64,000 nt of DNA from Bdellovibrionaceae bacterium UBA1609 (lineage in GTDB: Bacteria; Bdellovibrionota; Bdellovibrionia; Bdellovibrionales; UBA1609), in NCBI GenBank assembly GCA_002321895.1, contig DCMZ01000002.1:1-64000 (forward strand). Direction: 5' to 3'. This document shows, in pieces, positions 15,635-23,041 of the stretch. Within the stretch, counting starts at the first letter, position 1. The number at the start of each line of letters is the position of its first letter. The notes beneath the pieces are model-generated. The model made no database searches. It was given only the letters and a program-made list of their open reading frames with translations, and was not told the DNA's origin. Position numbers and translations under genes: made by a program.

Positions 15635-17554
15635 TTAAAAATAGTTAAAGAGTTTCAAATTAACAGATTTATGGCCTTCGTTATTTTGGAAGCTAACTCC
15701 TAGGGACCAATTGGTTGTTATTGTACTTCTAAGCTCTGCTAAGCCAGATCGGTAAACCTCGCGTTGATCGCCCAAATAGAAGTAGTGTTTGTATTGGAGT
15801 ATTGATTTTGTATTTAAGCTCCAGTGATACAACAGTCCTACATCTGGCCCAACTCCCGCCAGAAAATCGGATCCGGGTAGATGGCGGCTCCATTTTAGTT
15901 CGGTAGTGATAAGTCCGTAGATCAAAAGATCTTCTTGAGAAGTGAGTGCGTAGGTTCTGCCTGAGGCCAGCTCTATACCGAATAGATCGCAAGCGGAAAG
16001 GCAGTTCTCGTCAATTCGCCTTTCATGGCCAAATATCATTTTCCAAGATTTGTTGGGTTGATAATAAGAGTAGGCAGGAAGGGCAATCACCTCAAGAGCG
16101 GCAAAGGAGTCTAAAATAAATTCGTTTTGCTCCTCCCAATAGGTCCCTTCGATATGAAAGAATCCTACTCCTGCATTTCGCATATAACCCACTTCACCAT
16201 CCAACACATCATGGAGTGCGAACCTCATGTCGAATCCCAGTCCAAAATGCCCGAGTGTGTCCGTGCGCCCGACCAAGCCCCAGCGAGCGGATTCATGGCC
16301 CCGATCCGGTTGAGCCTGTTCGGGCAAAGGGATCTGAAGGGATAGTGTTTCTAGAGGATTTCGAGCTCGAAGCTGCAATAGTTTAAACTTAGCCTTCAGG
16401 CTTGGACTTTCCTTTTCGTAGTAATCGTCGGGGTTGATGAGTTCAATAAAGTCCAATCCGGCATCGAGCATATCTCGTTGCTGAGACTCGGAGAATGTCG
16501 AAAGTGCAGAGGTATTCACTTTATTAGAGGCCAAATCTTTCACCCATTCCGCTTGGTCGGGGTTGAGTTTATCCAGCCGGGCAAAGACTTGTGTTCGTAT
16601 GGAAGGCCGGTAGTCGACCGCTTTTACTAACCCTGGTACTTTCGCAAGAGCTCTTACGGTATCACCAGGTATCATCCAAAACGGCACCTTATCCATGACT
16701 TGTATTCTTGGTACAGCGGCTTGCAAACCTCTTAAGACGTAATAGGCACAGTTTTCGGTAAGGAAATAATAGTCATAAGGAGAGTTTCCCAACTCCCAAA
16801 GTTGATCCATTAGATCATCCACCTCAGTTTGATTCAGGTCTAAGTGGTAGGTCCAAATATCACGAGCTTCATAATCGTTGTACTCTCTGACTTTAAAATA
16901 ATAAGGCACTGAACTGAATGTTCCAGGAAAGAATCCTGCCAGTCCTCCGACGGCATACCAAATGGGATTCACCCCATCGGGTATATTTGAAGCGTAGTTT
17001 ATACCGCGGTCGAGTAATTCTGTCTTTTTAGAGTGGTCATTCAGATTTTTATTGCTGGAAACTTTAATAAGAGTGTGTCCAAATGCGGAAGATGGCGAGT
17101 TCACGTTGTAAGAGGAAAAGGATATCCCGATGGATTTGGCATTATGCTTATCAATGTAGAGGTCATAGAGTTCACAGTTGGCTGGGCTTTCTGTAGGCGC
17201 AAACCCTTTTAAATTTCGTTTTAACCATTTGAAACGAAATGGAAATCGACACCGAGGATGTTGATCGACTTTATAGGAATTTTGATGGGCTTCGTTAAAT
17301 AGCTGAACAAGAGCCTGAAGTTCTTTTTTAGGATGAGTTCGGCCTTCCGGATGTGCGTAAAACTTTGGAGAGGTGGCTAGCCCCTTATATCCACCCCAGG
17401 TGGAGGGTTGATAATGCATAAGGAACAACCATTGTTCACTTTTAGCCAGTGATTCTATAGTGTCCGGCCTAGATTCAAGGGCAAAGGCATTCCAATTTAG
17501 CAGTAAAAAAAGAAGCCCCAGCAATGGCTGAGGCTTCTGTATGCGAAAACTCAT
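15635..17554 (-). CDS. DUF4105 (Lnb-like) envelope protein with a beta-rich C-terminus
   Basis: 639 residues from ATG 17554, giving signal peptide MSFRIQKPQPLLGLLFLLLN. Residues about 130-300 show the DUF4105 signature: SPSSAFGHTLIKVS with Ser/His, YYFKVREYNDYEARDIWTY, and YFLTENCAYYVL with a Cys, a papain-like Cys/His set. The last 230 residues are alternating strands ending in Phe, as in outer-membrane barrels. DUF4105 proteins are membrane-bound acyl or peptide hydrolases of uncertain substrate. It follows the two DUF3015 genes on the same strand. An upstream start would overlap the DUF3015 gene. Confidence 0.8.
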   Translation of the reverse strand: MSFRIQKPQPLLGLLFLLLNWNAFALESRPDTIESLAKSEQWLFLMHYQPSTWGGYKGLATSPKFYAHPEGRTHPKKELQALVQLFNEAHQNSYKVDQHPRCRFPFRFKWLKRNLKGFAPTESPANCELYDLYIDKHNAKSIGISFSSYNVNSPSSAFGHTLIKVSSNKNLNDHSKKTELLDRGINYASNIPDGVNPIWYAVGGLAGFFPGTFSSVPYYFKVREYNDYEARDIWTYHLDLNQTEVDDLMDQLWELGNSPYDYYFLTENCAYYVLRGLQAAVPRIQVMDKVPFWMIPGDTVRALAKVPGLVKAVDYRPSIRTQVFARLDKLNPDQAEWVKDLASNKVNTSALSTFSESQQRDMLDAGLDFIELINPDDYYEKESPSLKAKFKLLQLRARNPLETLSLQIPLPEQAQPDRGHESARWGLVGRTDTLGHFGLGFDMRFALHDVLDGEVGYMRNAGVGFFHIEGTYWEEQNEFILDSFAALEVIALPAYSYYQPNKSWKMIFGHERRIDENCLSACDLFGIELASGRTYALTSQEDLLIYGLITTELKWSRHLPGSDFLAGVGPDVGLLYHWSLNTKSILQYKHYFYLGDQREVYRSGLAELRSTITTNWSLGVSFQNNEGHKSVNLKLFNYF

Positions 17555-17565
17555 GTAGAGAATTA

Positions 17566-18162
17566 TTATCCTAAGTCTACATTTGTGCAAGATTGAGAAA
17601 GTTCTTTGTCTCTAAGCAACACGTTCACAACGCTATCCGTAATTTGCATAGGCTGAACTCTTTCATTAGGAAAGATAGTGGAGAAGTTAGCTTTCATTGT
17701 GCGGCCAAAATGTTCAGAATTTTGGCAGCCCAAAAGCTGACTTAAAGTGGCAACGCTTTCGCCGCTTCCACGAGCCATATCAGAGGCTAATGTCACTTTG
17801 TTTGTTTTAACAAACTGATCTACATTCCAAGCCCATTCTTTGTGACCAGGATCTGTACAGTTTGAGGTTCCGAAAGTGATTCCAACGATTGTAGATTCGA
17901 TACCATAGATATTGTTAGTGGTAGCAGCAAATACTTGATTGCCGTCTTTACCCATAACAATAGAACCTAATCCACATCCAGCAAGACCATACTTTCTTTC
18001 GAAAGTAGCTTCTTTGTCCATCATCATTTCTTTTTTGTGTTTGTGGCCTTTATGACCTTTATGTCCTTTGTGACCTTTTTTTCCTTTAGCGTTCGCAGAA
18101 AGAGAAACAGCAAGCAATGCAGTCACTACAATTGAGAGTACTTTAACTAAATTCATTTTCAT
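17566..18162 (-). CDS. DUF3015 exported protein with Gly-His-Lys repeats
   Basis: 198 residues from ATG 18162 (GGGGGAT upstream). Signal peptide ends SANA. Next come tandem GHK units (about residues 26-42), likely metal-binding or highly charged, then the DUF3015 domain: YGLAGCGLGSIVMG, FGTSNC, and a conserved ARGSGESVATLSQLLGC. It has five cysteines, probably in disulphides. Function is unknown for the family. A second, shorter DUF3015 gene lies 12 bp upstream, so this is a tandem duplication that diverged in the N-terminal insert. Confidence 0.85.
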   Translation of the reverse strand: MKMNLVKVLSIVVTALLAVSLSANAKGKKGHKGHKGHKGHKHKKEMMMDKEATFERKYGLAGCGLGSIVMGKDGNQVFAATTNNIYGIESTIVGITFGTSNCTDPGHKEWAWNVDQFVKTNKVTLASDMARGSGESVATLSQLLGCQNSEHFGRTMKANFSTIFPNERVQPMQITDSVVNVLLRDKELSQSCTNVDLG

Positions 18163-18174
18163 TTTATCCCCCAA

Positions 18175-18651
18175 TTACGAAAGTTCGTTACAGCCGATTT
18201 TGTTAGTAACAATGACTTCTTCTACTTTGCGGCTTGTTTCTTCAGTAGAACGTCCTTCTTCAAAAATATCGTTGAAATGAGTCTTTAAAGTGTCGGCCAA
18301 TACATTTGCATTTTCGCACTTATAGATTCCAGAAAGGTTAGTGATTGTTTCACCGCTACCACGGCTAACATCTTTCATAAAAGCAACATGGTTGATAGAG
18401 ATATAAACGGCAGCCATCTCTTGTGCGCTTTCAACACAGCCGGAAGTTCCAGATGTAACAGCAGAAGTTTGAGATGCTGATTTATTTGTAATGTGTTGGA
18501 AAATCTGTGGGATTTTACCGGGTTTGTTTTCGAAAATTTGTGTGCCTAGACCACAACCGGCCATACCGTAACCAAAACTGTCTTGTGCCATTGCAATGCT
18601 TCCTAGGGAAGCGATAGCGGCAACAAGTACAACATGTGCAATTGTCTTCAT
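18175..18651 (-). CDS. DUF3015 exported protein (paralogue)
   Basis: 158 residues from ATG 18651 with AGGAGGAT upstream; an open extension of 16 codons lacks an SD. Signal peptide ends SIAMA-QD. It shares with its neighbour YGMAGCGLGTQIF, TSGTSGC, SRGSGETITNLSGIYKC and a late Cys. It lacks the Gly-His-Lys insert. First gene of the DUF3015-DUF3015-DUF4105 run. Confidence 0.85.
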   Translation of the reverse strand: MKTIAHVVLVAAIASLGSIAMAQDSFGYGMAGCGLGTQIFENKPGKIPQIFQHITNKSASQTSAVTSGTSGCVESAQEMAAVYISINHVAFMKDVSRGSGETITNLSGIYKCENANVLADTLKTHFNDIFEEGRSTEETSRKVEEVIVTNKIGCNELS

Positions 18652-18781
18652 TCCATCCTCCTGAACGACTTTGTTAATTTGATTATTACATTCACTCAAA
18701 AATATGGGAAATAAGCAAGTAACGTCGGAGAGTTACAAAAGACTAGACCTCAATGGGGGCCTATGATCTACTCGATTTTCA

Positions 18782-19675
18782 ATGGTACTTTTTAAGTTTT
18801 CAAATATCAGTGAAAAGCTAATAAACTTAATTTTCTTTTCATGGATTGTTCTAGCGACGAGTGCTTGCACCAATGTGTTTCTACAGCCTTCTCGAGGTAA
18901 ATTTACCGACCCTCATCGTTTTAATATTCAGTTTGCAGAGAAACAGCTTCATGTAAATAAGGATGTCCGGCTCACTTACTGGCATTTTCCAGCTCAAAGA
19001 TGGGAAGAAGGGGAGAGAAGTCTCGTAAAGCCTAGAGCGATGCTCTTACATTTTCACGGCAATGCACAAAACATTAGCAGTCATTTCCGAGGAATGATGT
19101 GGGCGCTGCCTGTTGGTCTGGATGTAGTGACCTTTGATTATCAAGGCTACGGCTCTTCTTCCGGCACCAAAGACATCGATAGTGCCTTTTCTGATTCTCT
19201 GATGATGTTGAAATGGGCTGAAACAGAGGCCGAAAAGAAAAATCTTCCGCTGATAGTTTACGGTCAAAGCCTAGGCGGGAGTTTATTGCTGAAGGCCTTA
19301 GAAAATTATCGGCCCAAAAATCTTAAGCTAGTGGTAGTGGAGAGCTCTTTTTCAGATTATGGAACTGTAGCGCGGGAAGCACTCTCAAGAAATTGGTTCA
19401 CCTATATTTTGCAACCACTCACATATTTTTTGATTTCAAATGAATACTCTATAGATAGAAACAGAGTAAAAGAAATTGCACCGGTGCCCGTCATATTAAT
19501 TTACGGCGATCAGGATTCTATAGTGGAAGTGTCGCATGGCAAAAGACTATATAAGTATTTAGCCGACCCGAAAGAACTGTGGATTCACTCCAACCCTGGC
19601 CATATCAACGGGATGTTTGTGGAGCAGGGTAAATACAAAAAGCGACTCATAGAAAAAATGAATCAACTTTTTTAG
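18782..19675 (+). CDS. Alpha/beta-hydrolase lipoprotein
   Basis: 297 residues. The signal ends LATSAC (C29), a good lipobox. The fold is that of ABHD13/BEM46-type hydrolases: oxyanion strand LLHFHGNAQN, GYGSSSGT, nucleophile S163 in YGQSLGG, acid in YGDQDSIV and His in PGHING. An esterase or lipase-like role at the membrane is likely, substrate unknown. It ends three bases before the convergent barrel gene. Confidence 0.9.
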   Translation: MVLFKFSNISEKLINLIFFSWIVLATSACTNVFLQPSRGKFTDPHRFNIQFAEKQLHVNKDVRLTYWHFPAQRWEEGERSLVKPRAMLLHFHGNAQNISSHFRGMMWALPVGLDVVTFDYQGYGSSSGTKDIDSAFSDSLMMLKWAETEAEKKNLPLIVYGQSLGGSLLLKALENYRPKNLKLVVVESSFSDYGTVAREALSRNWFTYILQPLTYFLISNEYSIDRNRVKEIAPVPVILIYGDQDSIVEVSHGKRLYKYLADPKELWIHSNPGHINGMFVEQGKYKKRLIEKMNQLF

Positions 19676-19678
19676 ACC

Positions 19679-20440
19679 CTACCAGCCGAACCCTAATCGC
19701 AAACCAAGTGTTTCCTGGGTGTCTTCAAGAGATTCATTCCATTCAATATTAATGGCGTTGTATTCCAATCCTAGTAAAAATCCAGGGCCGTAGGTGCTAA
19801 CTCCGAGAGATACTGTGGTATGTATTCCTTCATCTTCATAGGGGCCGAAGGTGCCATGGCTATTGATCACTTCAGTTTCTGTTGTATGAGTGTTTTGAAT
19901 TCCAGAAATATATACAATGGCACGTTCAAATTTATAGCCAATACTAAGCCCCAGTTCCGAAGTAGTTACTTGAGTGTCGGCAAAATCAAGTTCGGCCTCT
20001 GTTCCGCTTTCGTCGTTCCAGGTCCCATAGGCACCTTGAATTGATGCTACCCATTTACCAGCTCCGTTTCCGTGTCCTAGGAACTGCCACCTGAGACCAA
20101 AATTGGAAGTGCCGTAGAGGTAGAGTTCGACTTGGGGAAATAGTGTAAGATCAGTTTCTAGACCAAACGTGTCCAACACGAAAAGAGTTTCAAAAAAACC
20201 TTCTTCACTGGTGTCATCATTGATGTCAATGGTTCGATCTGGAGGGTTAGACTCTTTATCGGCGATAAGAGTGATTTCAGTGGGCTGAGCGCTGGAAAAC
20301 GCAACCTGCCCCTGCCATTGTTCGTCAGCAACATGTGGGACGGCGAAATGGGAGGATCTAAAGTCTACAGTGTGACTACATCCCATTAGGAAGAATGATA
20401 CTCCAATTGGAACCAGTGTTTTGAAAATGGGTAACTTCAT
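19679..20440 (-). CDS. Predicted outer-membrane barrel-like lipoprotein
   Basis: 253 residues. The signal ends SFFLMGC (C21). From about residue 95 the sequence alternates aromatic and polar residues in short strands (VELYLYG, GLRWQFLG, KWVASIQGAYG) and ends LRLGFGW with an aromatic C-terminal residue, typical for barrel insertion. An acidic linker lies before it. A lipidated barrel-like surface protein is likely; function unknown. Confidence 0.75.
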   Translation of the reverse strand: MKLPIFKTLVPIGVSFFLMGCSHTVDFRSSHFAVPHVADEQWQGQVAFSSAQPTEITLIADKESNPPDRTIDINDDTSEEGFFETLFVLDTFGLETDLTLFPQVELYLYGTSNFGLRWQFLGHGNGAGKWVASIQGAYGTWNDESGTEAELDFADTQVTTSELGLSIGYKFERAIVYISGIQNTHTTETEVINSHGTFGPYEDEGIHTTVSLGVSTYGPGFLLGLEYNAINIEWNESLEDTQETLGLRLGFGW

Positions 20441-20640
20441 TAATTAACCTTCCTTGAATTTTCCAATGTCCTTATATACTAGCTTTGGTCAAATTCATTG
20501 GTCCAATGGGATTTTGTTTACCCACCTTGGTCCAGGAAGAATGATGAGCTGTTAGGATCTGAAGGAGAATTGGATTTTTGCATTGTTCTAGAGGCTTCAA
20601 CCATTAGGATAAGAAAGTGAGTTTTGAAAGGATGGGCTTT

Positions 20641-21765
20641 ATGAAAACGGAGAACTTATTACTTCTAGTCGTCTTTTCTTTGGTAAATATCACATGTGTT
20701 CACGCTGACGAGTTTAAGAGTACAAGAACCAATGCCAGCGTTAAAACCACTCCTCAGTCCTTTTCATTCGCGGTGATCTCCGATTTAAATCAAAGCTACG
20801 GTAGCACGAGTTACCCCCAAGAGGTGGCTCGGTCTATAGAAAGTATTACGAGTGACCCACAAATTGAGTTGGTGCTTTCCACCGGTGATATGGTTGCCGG
20901 TCAAAAAAGAGGACTGGACTATAGAAGTATGTGGAGCGCTTTTCATGAAGCGGTCACTTTGCCACTCACTCGAAGTGGGTTGCCGTTTGCTCCTTCTCCA
21001 GGAAATCATGATGCTTCTATGGGTAAGTCTTATCAGGAAGAAAGAGACACCTATCAAGATGAATTCCTAAATCTTGAGCCTTCGGCTCTTCGTAATCAGC
21101 AGGGCGAGTCACATTTTGGGGAGATTCAATGGATCGAAGGATCTCAGTTTCCTTTCTATTATGGATTCCTCTACAAAAACGTTTTGTTTGTGGCACTGGA
21201 TGCCACGGGCGTAGGAACTCTATCATCAGAGCAAGCGGAATGGGTGGAGACGGTCTTTAGGGAAAATCAAAATGTAAAGGGACGAATTCTATTTGGACAT
21301 GTGTCTTTATTTCCATTTGTCAGAGAGAAAGCGAGTGAATATTTGGCTCGTGGATCAGTGGCCTTTGGAAATCGATTTGAGAGGTTACTGGATGAGTACA
21401 AAGTCGATCTTTTTATTACGGGTCATCAGCATGCCTACTATCAAGGGGATCGAGAAATTCATACCAGATATGTTTCAGCCCCTCTTTTAGGATCTGGTTT
21501 TCGTACCTATCTTGGTCATGACTCTCATCCCAAATCTCCAAGGGGTTTTTTAAAAATTACTTTTGATGGGGATTCTCATTTTTCTGTTCATGCCATTCGA
21601 GGTAGTAATGGAGCTGATTTTACGAATCAGATTCCTCTTGATCTGAGAGTACCTGGTGAGAGTTCCAGTCGATGTAAATTGTGTGGAGAATTTCCCAGTG
21701 AATTCTTTTTGGATAATACCGACAGAGTTTTATTTTATAGATCGCAAACATTAGATAAAAAGTAG
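20641..21765 (+). CDS. Secreted calcineurin-like metallophosphoesterase
   Basis: 374 residues from ATG 20641, which gives signal peptide MKTENLLLLVVFSLVNITCV; two earlier starts exist (20617, 20632). Metal-site motifs occur in order: FAVISDLNQ (Asp; the usual DxH His is replaced), LSTGDMV, SPGNHDAS, LFGHVSLF and FITGHQHAY. The N-terminal D-x-H is D-L-N, so one metal ligand differs from the rule, as in purple-acid-phosphatase-like enzymes. Probably a periplasmic phosphoesterase. Two C-terminal cysteines (CKLC) may bind metal or form a disulphide. Confidence 0.85.
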   Translation: MKTENLLLLVVFSLVNITCVHADEFKSTRTNASVKTTPQSFSFAVISDLNQSYGSTSYPQEVARSIESITSDPQIELVLSTGDMVAGQKRGLDYRSMWSAFHEAVTLPLTRSGLPFAPSPGNHDASMGKSYQEERDTYQDEFLNLEPSALRNQQGESHFGEIQWIEGSQFPFYYGFLYKNVLFVALDATGVGTLSSEQAEWVETVFRENQNVKGRILFGHVSLFPFVREKASEYLARGSVAFGNRFERLLDEYKVDLFITGHQHAYYQGDREIHTRYVSAPLLGSGFRTYLGHDSHPKSPRGFLKITFDGDSHFSVHAIRGSNGADFTNQIPLDLRVPGESSSRCKLCGEFPSEFFLDNTDRVLFYRSQTLDKK

Positions 21766-21783
21766 GAAATTCTTTGCTGCATT

Positions 21784-21810
21784 AAAAAAGCCGCGACGAT
21801 ATCGCGGCTT
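21784..21810 (-). terminator. Terminator of the minus-strand lipoprotein gene
   Basis: On the minus strand AAGCCGCGA and TCGCGGCTT form a 9-bp stem with a 5-base loop followed by TTTTTT. It lies 28 bases past the stop at 21838 and may also halt plus-strand reading. Confidence 0.85.
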
Positions 21811-21837
21811 CTATCCACTCTACAAATTTAATCCACA

Positions 21838-22785
21838 CTACTGAGGAATTACATAACGAATTCTAGTATCAAATTTAAAAGCTGAACTCTTGCAGTCACG
21901 GTCGTTGTCACCAGTGACAATAAATTTAAACTCATGCACATTGCTTGATCCTGAAGCGGCCATGATGGTTTGAATGGGATTGGAGCCAATGTTAAGGCTA
22001 AAATCACCGGTTTTCTGAGTTTCAGGAAGTTGGCAGTTTGAAACTGGATTACCTTCCTCATCCAAAAGGTCTTCGCCTAGACAGTAGGGCGTATAATTTC
22101 TATTTCCAGAATCCCAAGATTGCCCTGCAATGCCGGCCCAATCGTATGCATACACTTGCCCAAGGTTCTCCATTTCATCTGCCACTTGGATGTAATTAGA
22201 TTCCATAAACTCATTTGTGGAAGCGCCTAAAACGTAGTTATTCAGTGTAAATATAAAGTGATCATCGTAGTACATGGTGGATACACCAGCATTAAAATCG
22301 ATATCACAAAGAACAGCCCCTTCAGGAAGTGTAATGTACCTAGCATGCTCCACTCGTGCTTGATAATAACGGTCTTTGGGCGCTAAATTTCCATCTACAT
22401 TGTAGTTACAACCCGCATATTCTGGGAAGCTCACTTCCACCTCAGCCTCGTAGGCCTGTGCATTTTGGCATGCATACGCGACATCATCATAGTTGTTTTC
22501 CACTCCGTCTCTATCTGGATCATAGGGAGCATCCGGGTCGGAATCATTATTTTCTCCACCACCGACTATTCCGCCGTCTTCCACTTCTACATCGCCTTCC
22601 CCAGGAGGCTGATTGTAGCCGGTATCAGGGTCTCCACTCACTTCATTAGATGTATCCTCCGGAATGGATGCTGGGATAGAAACTTTTTCTACGTTTTCAA
22701 ACTGCATGGCTGTTTCACCACAGTTTTGGAAAAACATCATTAGTGTACTTGCTAACGCCAATGAAAATATTTGTTTCTGATTCAT
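21838..22785 (-). CDS. Lipoprotein with Asp-rich linker, unknown function
   Basis: 315 residues. The N-terminus MNQKQIFSLALASTLMMFFQ-NC places Cys at 22 in an imperfect lipobox. Residues about 30-95 are Gly/Asp/Glu/Pro-rich and include DPDRDGVENNYDD, like a thrombospondin type 3 calcium-binding repeat. The C-terminal 215 residues form a separate domain with five or six cysteines and many aromatic strands. GAGAGGGG precedes the ATG. Probably on the cell surface. I do not recognise the domain. Confidence 0.75.
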   Translation of the reverse strand: MNQKQIFSLALASTLMMFFQNCGETAMQFENVEKVSIPASIPEDTSNEVSGDPDTGYNQPPGEGDVEVEDGGIVGGGENNDSDPDAPYDPDRDGVENNYDDVAYACQNAQAYEAEVEVSFPEYAGCNYNVDGNLAPKDRYYQARVEHARYITLPEGAVLCDIDFNAGVSTMYYDDHFIFTLNNYVLGASTNEFMESNYIQVADEMENLGQVYAYDWAGIAGQSWDSGNRNYTPYCLGEDLLDEEGNPVSNCQLPETQKTGDFSLNIGSNPIQTIMAASGSSNVHEFKFIVTGDNDRDCKSSAFKFDTRIRYVIPQ

Positions 22786-23041
22786 TTTGAGACCCCTCTC
22801 ACATATCCCCTAGCTACCCTAATAAAAAGCAAACACGATGCCAGCCGAAATCCAACATAAGCCTCAGAGACTTTAATTTTTTTGACACCTTTTTGACTTC
22901 GTATAGTTTTTAGTCGTTTAAAAATTAGATTTGGATCGTTTTGAGAAAACAAAAAAGTTAACCTATTGGTTTCAATAGTTTGCGATTGAAAGCTGACTGT
23001 ATAAATTCTCGATAGGTTCTAGATCTGACAGAAAATAGACA

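Noticed and set aside
17990..18090. Nucleotide repeat inside the DUF3015 gene as a mobile element
   Set aside because: It is the coding of Gly-His-Lys units; no inverted ends or transposase.
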